From Pseudomonadales bacterium (GTDB lineage Bacteria; Pseudomonadota; Gammaproteobacteria; Pseudomonadales; UBA7434): DNA of 54,226 nt. Positions 44,161-52,081 of this stretch are shown one piece after another. The translations under genes were made by a program, and so were the position numbers. The notes below the pieces were generated by a model. It worked only from the letters and a program-made list of their open reading frames with translations. It ran no database searches and had not been told where the DNA came from. The stretch is taken from NCBI GenBank assembly GCA_013043705.1, contig JABDNS010000120.1:1-54226 (forward strand), read 5' to 3'. Within the stretch, counting starts at the first letter, position 1. The number at the start of each line of letters is the position of its first letter.

Positions 44161-45555
44161 ATGGAAAAGACATCACTTAAAACGATTTCCCCGGTCGACG
44201 GATCAGTGTACGTCGAGCGGGAATATGCAACAGCTAAGGCAATAGAAACCAGCCTGGAAAGTGCGCGTCACGCGTCAGCTTCGCTTGCTGCGCTCTCCAT
44301 TAAGGAACGTGTGGCAATGTGCCGGCGCGCGCTCGACTATTTCGAGGCAAACCGCCAGACCATTGCCGAGCAAATTAGCTGGCAGATGGGCAGACCAATA
44401 GCGCATAGCAGCGGCGAGGTTTCCGGGCTGGTGGAACGCGCCAGTTACATGATGGATATCGCCGAGCCATCGCTGGCTGACATTGTGCCCAAGCCAAGCG
44501 CAGGCTTCAAACGTTTCATTCGCCGCGAGCCACTGGGCACGGTTTTAGTGGTGGCCCCGTGGAACTACCCACTGCTGACTACAACCAACGCCGTTTTCCC
44601 TGCATTGTTGGCCGGAAACAGCGTCATCCTGAAACCCTCTGCACAAACGCCGCTTGCCGCAGAGCATTTTGCAAAAGCCTTTGAGCACTCCGGCATACCC
44701 GATGGTGGCCTGCAGTGCCTACATCTTAACCATGCCGACACCAGCGCTATCATTCAGCGAAAAGCGGTGGATTTTGTTTGTTTTACTGGCTCGGTTGATG
44801 CCGGGCGCAGGATAGCAGTTGCCGCAGCGGAGCGCTTTGTTGGCGCGGGGCTGGAATTGGGTGGCAAAGATCCCGCTTACGTGATGCCCGATGCCGATAT
44901 GACAAATACCGTAGAACAGCTAATCGACGGCGCATTTTTTAACGCCGGGCAAAGTTGTTGTGGTATCGAGCGAATCTATGCACATGAAAGCGTTTACCAG
45001 GAATTCGTAGAGCGCTATTGCGCAGGCGTACGCGCATACCGCCTTGGCAATCCGCTAGAAGCCTCCACCACATTGGGGCCGGTAGCAAAGCAATCGGCCG
45101 CCGCATATATACGCGAGCAAATAAAAAGTGCGGAATCGCAGGGTGCTAAACGCACTATCGCTGCCGACTCGTTTCCGGCAGACGATGGCCGGGGTTGCTA
45201 TTTGGCACCGCAGGTATTAATTGAGGTAAATCATGATATGTCGATTATGCGAGAGGAAAGTTTCGGGCCAGTGGTTGGCATCATGCCGGTAAAAAATCAT
45301 GATCAGGCCATCACACTCATGAACGATTCTGATTTGGGCCTTACCGCCTCGCTATGGACGCAAGATGCCAAAGTGGCCGAAGCGATGGGCGCGCGCATTC
45401 AAACCGGTACCGTATTTATGAACCGCTGCGACTATCTTGACCCGGCGCTGGCCTGGACTGGCGTGAAAGACACCGGCCTTGGCGTTAGTTTGTCGGCGCT
45501 GGGTTTCGCGCAGCTTAGCCGCGCCAAATCCTATCACCTTAAATTGGGCGACTAG
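44161..45555 (+). CDS. NAD(P)-dependent aldehyde dehydrogenase
   Basis: 464 residues from ATG 44161, where the protein begins MEKTSLKTISPVDGSVYVER as in relatives; the track start adds 29 unlikely residues. The ALDH signatures are complete: VVAPWNYPL, FTGSVDAGRRIA, catalytic Glu in LELGGKDPAYV and catalytic Cys in NAGQSCCGIERIY. It oxidises an aldehyde to an acid; the substrate is not decided by sequence. The class I amidotransferase seven bases downstream recalls the PuuC/PuuD pairing of the gamma-glutamyl polyamine pathway, so an amine-derived aldehyde is plausible (inference). Confidence 0.93.
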   Translation: MEKTSLKTISPVDGSVYVEREYATAKAIETSLESARHASASLAALSIKERVAMCRRALDYFEANRQTIAEQISWQMGRPIAHSSGEVSGLVERASYMMDIAEPSLADIVPKPSAGFKRFIRREPLGTVLVVAPWNYPLLTTTNAVFPALLAGNSVILKPSAQTPLAAEHFAKAFEHSGIPDGGLQCLHLNHADTSAIIQRKAVDFVCFTGSVDAGRRIAVAAAERFVGAGLELGGKDPAYVMPDADMTNTVEQLIDGAFFNAGQSCCGIERIYAHESVYQEFVERYCAGVRAYRLGNPLEASTTLGPVAKQSAAAYIREQIKSAESQGAKRTIAADSFPADDGRGCYLAPQVLIEVNHDMSIMREESFGPVVGIMPVKNHDQAITLMNDSDLGLTASLWTQDAKVAEAMGARIQTGTVFMNRCDYLDPALAWTGVKDTGLGVSLSALGFAQLSRAKSYHLKLGD

Positions 45556-45562
45556 CAGCATC

Positions 45563-46270
45563 ATGCATCTTGGCTTCCTCAACGCCGATGAATTAAAGGC
45601 AGAGTTTGTCGCCAACTATGGCGACTACCCGGATATGTTTTCGCACCGGCTGCGTAACATTGAGCCGGCGCTGCAAGTGTCTACCTACAATGCGCACAAC
45701 GGCGAGCTACCGGCATCGATCGACGAAACCGACATCTACTTGCTTACCGGCAGCAAGCACAGTGTTTATGAAAATGAACTTTGGATATCGCACTTAACCG
45801 AGTTTGTGCAAGCGCTGCATGCGCAAAAAAAACCGCTTATCGGCATCTGTTTTGGCCATCAAATGGTTGCGCATGCGCTAGGTGGCAAGGTCGAAAAATC
45901 CGAGCATGGATGGCAGGTAGGCATCAAGCGCAACGCTCTCAACAGCGCGGCAAAAGATATTGGCATTCAAGCCAAACACTTCCAGATTATTTCCAGCCAC
46001 CAGGATCAAATTGTTGAGCTTGCACCGGGAACCGAAGTGCTTGCGTCAGAGTCGCAGTGCCCATTTGCGATGACCAGGCTTGGTCGGCATATATTCACGG
46101 TGCAAGGCCATCCCGAGTTCGATAAAGCCTTCGCTAAAGATGTTTACACCATGCGGCGCAAAATTTTGGGTGAGCAAACCTACCTCAATGCCATTGACTC
46201 ATTGAACTTCGAAACCGACAACCAGGCTGTTTTGCAATGGGCGCTCGATTTCGCGCGCCAGGACCTGTAA
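45563..46270 (+). CDS. Class I glutamine amidotransferase-like protein
   Basis: 235 residues from ATG 45563, seven bases after the aldehyde dehydrogenase stop; the track ORF starts inside that gene. The nucleophile elbow GICFGHQMVAHALGG and the His-Glu pair in VQGHPEFD give the Cys-His-Glu triad; YLLTGSKHSVYE is the oxyanion-side strand. Stand-alone class I domains of this length hydrolyse glutamine or gamma-glutamyl bonds. With the adjacent aldehyde dehydrogenase a role in removing gamma-glutamyl groups from amine-catabolism intermediates is possible but not shown. Confidence 0.88.
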   Translation: MHLGFLNADELKAEFVANYGDYPDMFSHRLRNIEPALQVSTYNAHNGELPASIDETDIYLLTGSKHSVYENELWISHLTEFVQALHAQKKPLIGICFGHQMVAHALGGKVEKSEHGWQVGIKRNALNSAAKDIGIQAKHFQIISSHQDQIVELAPGTEVLASESQCPFAMTRLGRHIFTVQGHPEFDKAFAKDVYTMRRKILGEQTYLNAIDSLNFETDNQAVLQWALDFARQDL

Positions 46271-46273
46271 GCG

Positions 46274-47098
46274 CTAATAAGGCTTGTCGCCGTCTATTGT
46301 GGTTCGCTCCAGCAGCCTGTGTGCCGGGAAGTAGTCGTTGATAGGCTTGTGTTGCGTACTGCGGTTATCCCACAGCGCAATTGAATTAACCTGCCACTGA
46401 AAACGGCAGGTGTATTCTGGCGTTGTTATATGTTGGTATAAGAAGTTAAGTAGCGCGTCACTCTCTGCTTTTTTCATACCCACAATGTGCGTAGTAAACA
46501 GTGAATTCACAAAGATGACCTTTTCCCCAGTTTCCGGATGCACGCGAATTACCGGGTGCTGGACCGGGGGGTTATCAATCACTGCCTGCGCAAGGCGCTC
46601 CCGCCCGCCAGGCTCGGCAAGACTTTCCTTAAAACCCCAACCGAAGTCGTGCACCGCTTTTAAGCCGGACAACATCGATTGCATTTGCGATGACAAGCCC
46701 TCGTAAGCTGCGGTCATGCTAGACCACATTGTATCGCCACCGCGCGCTGGAATTATACGGCTACGCAGCACCGTACCTAACGGCGGATGCTGCCTGAAGG
46801 TCATATCGGTATGCCAGGCTTCGATTTTGGTTAGCTTGCCGGTCTTGCTTTCCAGAATGGTGATTTCGGGAAAACCAGCCACCGTGGCATAAGCGGGGTG
46901 CGACTGGAGCGGGCCAAAGCTTTCGGCCAGGGCCTTATGCTGCGCGTGCGAAATATCCTGGTCACGAAAAAAGATCACCTCGTGTTCCAGTAACAAGCGG
47001 CGAATCTCGCTATAAACTTTATCATCTACGCCAGCGGTCAAATCAACGCCGTGCAATTCGGCACCAATAACCCCACCAACAGGTTTTACGTCAAACAA
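46274..47098 (-). CDS. TauD/TfdA-family Fe(II)/2-oxoglutarate dioxygenase
   Basis: 274 residues. The metal triad is visible as HTD in AWHTDMTFRQHPPLG and the distal His in WDNRSTQHKPINDYFPAHRLLER, where the Arg binds 2-oxoglutarate. The N-terminus (GGVIGAELHGVDLT) and EVIFFRDQDISHAQH are typical of the family, which includes taurine, alkylsulfate and 2,4-D dioxygenases. Next to a sulfatase gene, an organosulfur substrate is tempting but sequence does not settle it. Convergent with the amidotransferase gene; REP-like hairpins lie upstream. Confidence 0.92.
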   Translation of the reverse strand: MFDVKPVGGVIGAELHGVDLTAGVDDKVYSEIRRLLLEHEVIFFRDQDISHAQHKALAESFGPLQSHPAYATVAGFPEITILESKTGKLTKIEAWHTDMTFRQHPPLGTVLRSRIIPARGGDTMWSSMTAAYEGLSSQMQSMLSGLKAVHDFGWGFKESLAEPGGRERLAQAVIDNPPVQHPVIRVHPETGEKVIFVNSLFTTHIVGMKKAESDALLNFLYQHITTPEYTCRFQWQVNSIALWDNRSTQHKPINDYFPAHRLLERTTIDGDKPY

Positions 47099-47117
47099 TT
47101 ATTTTCTCCAATAAAAA

Positions 47118-47224
47118 CCACGGGGACAGTTTACTTTGTAATTTGGGTTTACCAAATTACAAAGTAAACTGTCCCCAAGGGTTCAAGCGGGCAGACCAAA
47201 CTACAAAGTAAACTGTCCCCGTGG
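47118..47224. repeat. REP-like compound hairpin (left arm plus two right arms)
   Basis: GGGGACAGTTTACTTTGTAA..TTTGG (47122-47146) and its exact complement (47152-47176) form a perfect 25-bp hairpin with a five-base loop. A second, near-identical right arm (47196-47224) pairs equally well with the left arm over 23 bp, including outer CCACGGGG/CCCCGTGG ends. The element fills the gap between the sulfatase stop and the TauD-like start. The core resembles palindromic REP sequences mobilised by REP-associated transposases in marine Proteobacteria (recalled, not searched). No transposase gene is in the window. Confidence 0.85.
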
Positions 47225-47225
47225 T

Positions 47226-48860
47226 TTAGCTGCCGTTTTTGCAAAAGCCAGCCAGCCACCACTTTGGCGTGCAGTCGTAGATGAGCCTGCCGCGTGGACC
47301 ATGCTGGGCATCTAGAAGGCGCTTGGTAACTTCGTTCGGTGCCATGCCCGGCGCGGGTTTGTCCTGCAGCTTGGCAATAGGAATCGGGTAACTTGCCCAA
47401 TCCAGCGGTGCGCGCCAGCCCGGTGGTGGAGCGAGCTCGCTTCGGGTTCCGCTAATCGGGTACAGCGCGCGCCAATCATATATTTTTTCTGCAAGTTCGC
47501 GCACTACTTCGGGATGTTCCTGCGCGAGGTTGTTGTACTCATAAGGATCTTCATTGATATTAAACAAGTGATTCGTAACATCAATGGAAAGCTGCCCCTG
47601 CTCAAGCTCCTGCACTAACTTCCAATCGTCGTTAAAGGCGGTTAACGCGATCTGGCCCCGAATTGGGGTTTCGGAGGTGAAGTAAACCAGCTCGTCTCGA
47701 GGCTGGCGCTTACCATTTTTAATCGCAGGCCACATGCTGCGGCCATCGAACTTGCGCTCATTCTGTGCTTCGATACCCGCCGCTTCTGCAAGTGTGGGAA
47801 ATAAATCCATTACTGTCATGATTTGTTCCATACGCTTGCCGCCGGCAAGCTCGGCAGGCCAGCGCAAAAGCGACACAACACGGATACCACCCTCAAAGAC
47901 TTCGCCTTTGCCGCCGCGCAGTGGTGCATTATCGGCACCACCCACTGAGTAAGCTGCGCCGCCGTTATCACTAAAGAAAACTACAATCGTGTTGTCTGCA
48001 ATCCCCTCACTATCCAGCGTATCCAGCACCTGGCCAATGGCCTGGTCCATACCATCGACAACCGCGGCAAACATTGGCCTGGCACTTTTTTGCAACGTCA
48101 TTTTTGCAAGGCGCCTGGTGTGGTCGGTTTGCTTTGAACGCGCGGGCGCCAGGTCAGTATTGATGTCAGCGTACTTGTCTTGCAAATTCTGCGGCGCATC
48201 CAGCGGCGTATGCGGCGCTATAAAAGGCATGTAAACAAAAAATGGCTTGCCCTTGTCGCGCTCTCGAATATAGCGTGACACTTCGTCACCCAACAGGAAG
48301 GTTTCGTAACCCTCATCATTAATGGATACACCATTGCGTTGAAAATCCTTACCGCCCTGGTTTGAGAACGGCGGATAAAAGCCAACTTCAGTATGCAGAT
48401 GACCGTAAAAGTGATCGAAGCCGCGGTTGTTTGGGTGAAAGGTCATTTGCGAATGACCCAGGTGCCACTTGCCCACCATTGCGGTTTGATAGCCCGCTGC
48501 CTGGAATGTTTGCGGCAGGAAATGCTCGTCTGGGTGAATGCCAGCATTGCTCCACGGCAGGATCACCGCATAGGCCACGCCGAGTCGAATCGGGTCGCGG
48601 CCGGTCATTAGCGCCGCCCGTGTTGGCGAACAAATGGGCGTGGTGTAAAAGCGGTTCAACTCTACGCCTTCTTTCGCCAGGCGATCCAGCGATGGCGTAT
48701 CGATATCACCACCGTGAAAACCTACATCGTTCCAGCCCAAATCATCGGCGAGCATGACAACAACATTGGGTTTAGCAGCCGCTGCGAATACCAGCGCGCC
48801 TGGCGCGCAAAATATGCAAGTCAATACCGATAATCCGGCGATCAGTTTAATTAGGCGCAT
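47226..48860 (-). CDS. Secreted arylsulfatase (formylglycine type)
   Basis: 544 residues. A signal peptide (LIAGLSVLTCIFCAPGALVFAAA) is followed by the sulfatase fold: PNVVVMLADDLGWNDVGFHG (metal-binding Asp pair), the CxPxR maturation motif PICSPTRAALMTG whose Cys becomes formylglycine, MVGKWHLGH, and VFFSDNGG. It hydrolyses sulfate esters in the periplasm or outside; marine sulfated polysaccharides or small aryl/alkyl sulfates are candidates. A sulfatase-maturating enzyme is not encoded in the window. The gene is bracketed closely on both sides by REP-like hairpins (47118-47224 and 48910-48966) and interrupts the surrounding catabolic gene series, so it may have been inserted as a unit. Confidence 0.94.
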   Translation of the reverse strand: MRLIKLIAGLSVLTCIFCAPGALVFAAAAKPNVVVMLADDLGWNDVGFHGGDIDTPSLDRLAKEGVELNRFYTTPICSPTRAALMTGRDPIRLGVAYAVILPWSNAGIHPDEHFLPQTFQAAGYQTAMVGKWHLGHSQMTFHPNNRGFDHFYGHLHTEVGFYPPFSNQGGKDFQRNGVSINDEGYETFLLGDEVSRYIRERDKGKPFFVYMPFIAPHTPLDAPQNLQDKYADINTDLAPARSKQTDHTRRLAKMTLQKSARPMFAAVVDGMDQAIGQVLDTLDSEGIADNTIVVFFSDNGGAAYSVGGADNAPLRGGKGEVFEGGIRVVSLLRWPAELAGGKRMEQIMTVMDLFPTLAEAAGIEAQNERKFDGRSMWPAIKNGKRQPRDELVYFTSETPIRGQIALTAFNDDWKLVQELEQGQLSIDVTNHLFNINEDPYEYNNLAQEHPEVVRELAEKIYDWRALYPISGTRSELAPPPGWRAPLDWASYPIPIAKLQDKPAPGMAPNEVTKRLLDAQHGPRGRLIYDCTPKWWLAGFCKNGS

Positions 48861-48909
48861 AGTTCTTACCCATCACAGTTATTTTGCAACCACTTGAATG
48901 GTAATACCT

Positions 48910-48966
48910 CGGCGACAGCTTACTTTGCCATTTGGATTTTCCAATTGGCAAAGTAAGCTGTCCCCG
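48910..48966. repeat. REP-like hairpin, diverged copy
   Basis: CGGCGACAGCTTACTTTGCC..TTTGG (48910-48935) and CCAATTGGCAAAGTAAGCTG..TCCCCG (48941-48966) form a 26-bp stem with two mismatches and a five-base loop. It shares the GACAG.TTACTTTG core with the element at 47118-47224 and carries the same CCCCGTGG outer end. It lies about 50 bp upstream of the sulfatase start and just after the DapB-like gene's stop. Confidence 0.8.
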
Positions 48967-48971
48967 TGGGA

Positions 48972-50042
48972 TTAAGCCAACTCAGGGCGATACAAACCTT
49001 TGCCGCAAATTTTCGGCAAGTCCCAGGCCGCGACCATGCCGGGCTTGTGCCCTACCACGGCTGGAATGGCGTTTACCAGGCAGGTAGCCGTTTGGATGAC
49101 GCCAGCCACCGCATGGTCGCCATTGCGGTCTTCCATATCCATACTAATCGTCATATTCGGCTCGCCTTCGATAATGGCCTTGTAACCTTTCCCCTTTGGC
49201 CAATCCGGGCACATGTCATCGGTTAAACGCGTTACGTGCTCAAGCACAATCGCATCGCGACCGCCAACCACGCCACGCACCTCAAACCGAACAGCGCCCA
49301 TAGTGCCCTTCTTGAAAACACCCATCGCGTTTTCGGTATCGGCATCAAGCGGAACCCGCTCAAACACCTCGTAGACTTTTTCTATTTCAACGCCAAGCGC
49401 AGCGCCCACCGAGCGCACCGAACCGCCCCAGGCCATCGATAGCACGCCGGGCTCAAAGAACATAATTTTGTGGTCAATTGGATAGCCAAAGCCCATTACC
49501 TCGCGAATGGTATGCTCCTGCTCGTAAGTGGCGTAATTAATAATTTCCTGCATACGCACGCTGGTCCAATACTCGGAAACACCGGTGAAAACCAAAGGCA
49601 TGGTGTCATTGGCAAACCCCGGATCGACGCCGTTGTTAAAACAGGTCGTACCGCCCTTTAAACAAGCAGCCTGGATTGGCTCGGCCAGGAACTGCACATC
49701 GGGGCTGTCGGGTTGTTGCAACATAAACAGTGAGGAGGCAACCACGTTGATGCCCTGCGACAAACAACGCGCCTGGTCCTCAGCCGCCTCCATCATGCGG
49801 GTTTCAGAGTGCGCGGTATACACAACACAATCGGGCTTCAGTCCCAACACTTTATCAATGTCGCTGCTTGCAATAATGCCTGTCGGTTCATCCAGGTTTG
49901 CAAGCGCCGCAACATCTTTGCCAACGCGCTCGGGCGTGGTGACGATATGGCCAACCAGCTCAAGCTCGGGATGGTTAACCACTGCCCGTACCGCAAACTG
50001 GCCTACGTTACCGGTACCCCAGGTCACTACTTTCAATGTCAT
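48972..50042 (-). CDS. DapB-like NAD(P)-dependent dehydrogenase (amine dehydrogenase-like family)
   Basis: 356 residues. The Rossmann N-terminus KVVTWGTGNVGQFAVRAVVNHPELELVGH and the pattern CVVYTAHSETRM, GINVVASSLFMLQ, TCFNNGVDPGFANDTMPLVF match proteins annotated as dihydrodipicolinate-reductase-like or NAD(P)H-dependent amine dehydrogenases, related to 2,4-diaminopentanoate dehydrogenase. They are common in actinobacterial and marine catabolic clusters; the true substrate is unknown. On the same strand as the SDR/epoxide hydrolase/amidohydrolase genes upstream, after a 77-bp gap. Confidence 0.82.
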   Translation of the reverse strand: MTLKVVTWGTGNVGQFAVRAVVNHPELELVGHIVTTPERVGKDVAALANLDEPTGIIASSDIDKVLGLKPDCVVYTAHSETRMMEAAEDQARCLSQGINVVASSLFMLQQPDSPDVQFLAEPIQAACLKGGTTCFNNGVDPGFANDTMPLVFTGVSEYWTSVRMQEIINYATYEQEHTIREVMGFGYPIDHKIMFFEPGVLSMAWGGSVRSVGAALGVEIEKVYEVFERVPLDADTENAMGVFKKGTMGAVRFEVRGVVGGRDAIVLEHVTRLTDDMCPDWPKGKGYKAIIEGEPNMTISMDMEDRNGDHAVAGVIQTATCLVNAIPAVVGHKPGMVAAWDLPKICGKGLYRPELA

Positions 50043-50119
50043 TATTTTTTCCTCCGAAAACGATTAGACGCATTGGCAATGCGCAATGTTAAACTTCACT
50101 CTCTGTTCAGATTTTAAAT

Positions 50120-50899
50120 TCACGATTCATAAGCGGCCATTTTTGTCATATCTACAGTAGCGCCACCGTCAACATATAGATTTTCGCCAGTAATGCAGCG
50201 AGCGGCATCGCTGGCAAGAAACAACACCGCACTGGCGATATCGCCAGCCTCAACATAAACACCCGCGCCCGGCTTATTGGTCAAACTTTCTTGCAAGCGG
50301 TCGATGCCTTCGGTTTGCAAAACGCCGCCAGGTGCAACACCATTTACCCTGATGCCAAGCGGCCGCCACTCTACCGCCGCACTACGCGTAAAAGATACAA
50401 CGCCAGCTTTGGCAGCAGCGGCATGGGCCTGCCACGCAACGCCAAAATTTTCATACGGCGCTGTGATATTTATAATCGCACCGCCATTTTCTTTCATCCA
50501 TGCATCAAAGGCAGCCTTGCTTACATTGAACGTGCCCTGCAGGTCGATGTCGATTACGGTTTTGAAAGCATTGGCTGAAAGATCTTCGATACGCGCTGGA
50601 AAATTGCCCGCCGCATTGTTAACCAAAACATCCAGGCTTCCCCATACAGCGATAATCTCGTTGACAACAAGCGCAACCATCTCGGGCTTGCGGATATCAC
50701 AAGCAATTGCAATGCATTCAATACCGTTTGCTTTTAATTCTTCTTTCGCTGCATCGAGCACCACTTGCTTGCGACTTGCAATCGCAACCTTGGCACCATG
50801 CTCGCCGAATGTCCGGGCGATGACGTTACCGATGCCGGTGCCGCCGCCAGTTACTAATACAACTTTGCCTTCGAACAAGCCTTGGCAAAAAACACTCAT
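50120..50899 (-). CDS. SDR-family protein resembling 2,4-dienoyl-CoA reductase
   Basis: 259 residues. VVLVTGGGTGIGNVIARTFGEHGA binds NADP(H) and NNAAGNFPARIEDLS is the AAGNF signature of peroxisomal-type 2,4-dienoyl-CoA reductases. The usual YxxxK is replaced (HAAAAKAGV), so the classical catalytic Tyr is missing, as in that subgroup. GGVLQTEGIDRL and ENLYVDGGATVD are typical ends. It likely reduces an unsaturated CoA thioester or related ketone. Its ATG overlaps the epoxide hydrolase stop (ATGA), giving tight coupling. Confidence 0.88.
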   Translation of the reverse strand: MSVFCQGLFEGKVVLVTGGGTGIGNVIARTFGEHGAKVAIASRKQVVLDAAKEELKANGIECIAIACDIRKPEMVALVVNEIIAVWGSLDVLVNNAAGNFPARIEDLSANAFKTVIDIDLQGTFNVSKAAFDAWMKENGGAIINITAPYENFGVAWQAHAAAAKAGVVSFTRSAAVEWRPLGIRVNGVAPGGVLQTEGIDRLQESLTNKPGAGVYVEAGDIASAVLFLASDAARCITGENLYVDGGATVDMTKMAAYES

Positions 50900-52074
50900 T
50901 CAGCTCTCCTGCTGTTCTCCTGCGTTCGCATCGGCCTGAAAAATGCTTGCATATCTTTTACCAGCAATTCAGGCGATTCCATCGGCGCAAAATGCCCACC
51001 CTCCGTTTCAACAGTCCAACGCTGGAGGTTATAGTATTTCTCGGCCCAGCGATGTGGAAACAATTGATTGTCGTGCTCAAACTGCAGTACCGCGGTTGGC
51101 GCAGAAACGATGGGAAGATGGGCGTCGTCGACCGCAGGCATAAAGTGCAATGACTCGTAATAGTAGCGCGCCGACGTTACGTAGGTTTCGGTAAGCCAAT
51201 ACAGCATCACCGTGGTTATTAACTGGTCTTTGTCGAAGCAGAACTCAATATCGCCTTTGCAATCACTCCACTCAAAGCGCTTTTCAATTAGCCAGGATGC
51301 CAATCCCACCGGCGAGTCATGCAAGGCAAAAGCCGCAGTTTGCGGCCGCGTCATTTGCAGGTTCAGGTAGGCGGCGGACTCGCCATTAAAGGCATTATTC
51401 TTTTGCTGCCATGCTTTCTCGCCCTCGCCGTAGTCTTCGGGCGCAGGGAATGGATTGGAAAACGGCATAATAAGATTCAGGTAAACTCCATGCAGACGCT
51501 CCGGTGTTTTGTGGCCCATAAAAGCTGCCACCATGCTACCGAAGTCACCGCCTTGCACACAGAATTTTTCATAGCCCAACTGGCTCATCAGTCCGGGCAA
51601 TAGCTCCGCAGCGCGATAGAAATTCGTATCGCCGGGCTTTTCGATCGGGCTTGAAAAAGCAAAGCCCGGCAAAGAAGGCACGATGACATCGAATGCATCG
51701 GCGGGGTCACCACCGTAGGCCGCCGGATCGGTTAGCGGTTCAATTATTTTCTGGAAGTCCCAAAACGTCCAGGGCCAACCGTGATTAAGGATGAGCGGAA
51801 GCGGGTTGGGCCCCTTGCCTTTTTCATGAATAAAGTGAAGTGGCGTGCCGTCAATACTGGTTTTGAAATGACCAAAGCGATTAATCGCACGCTCTTGTGC
51901 ACGCCAATCGTAGGTATTGATCCAGTACTCTACGAGTTCGCGCAAATACGCAAGGTTAGTACCTGCAGACCAATTCTTATTGTTGCCAATCTCAGGGGGC
52001 CAGCGAGTACGCAACAGGCGTTCGCGCAGATCGTCCAACTGTGGTTGGGGAATATCAACGCGAAACGCTTGCAT
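50896..52074 (-). CDS. Epoxide hydrolase (EHN plus alpha/beta-hydrolase)
   Basis: 392 residues. The N-terminal EHN domain (VDIPQPQLDDLRERLLRTRWPPEI...YLRELVEYWINTYDWRAQERAIN) is followed by an alpha/beta-hydrolase with the oxyanion HGWP (ILNHGWPWTFWDF), nucleophile Asp in QGGDFGSMVAAFMG and a His near EGGHFAPMESPELL. This matches microsomal/JHEH-type epoxide hydrolases, which open epoxides to diols. It starts seven bases after the amidohydrolase stop and overlaps the SDR gene, so three enzymes are probably co-transcribed. Confidence 0.93.
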   Translation of the reverse strand: MQAFRVDIPQPQLDDLRERLLRTRWPPEIGNNKNWSAGTNLAYLRELVEYWINTYDWRAQERAINRFGHFKTSIDGTPLHFIHEKGKGPNPLPLILNHGWPWTFWDFQKIIEPLTDPAAYGGDPADAFDVIVPSLPGFAFSSPIEKPGDTNFYRAAELLPGLMSQLGYEKFCVQGGDFGSMVAAFMGHKTPERLHGVYLNLIMPFSNPFPAPEDYGEGEKAWQQKNNAFNGESAAYLNLQMTRPQTAAFALHDSPVGLASWLIEKRFEWSDCKGDIEFCFDKDQLITTVMLYWLTETYVTSARYYYESLHFMPAVDDAHLPIVSAPTAVLQFEHDNQLFPHRWAEKYYNLQRWTVETEGGHFAPMESPELLVKDMQAFFRPMRTQENSRRAE

Positions 52075-52081
52075 AAGAGAT

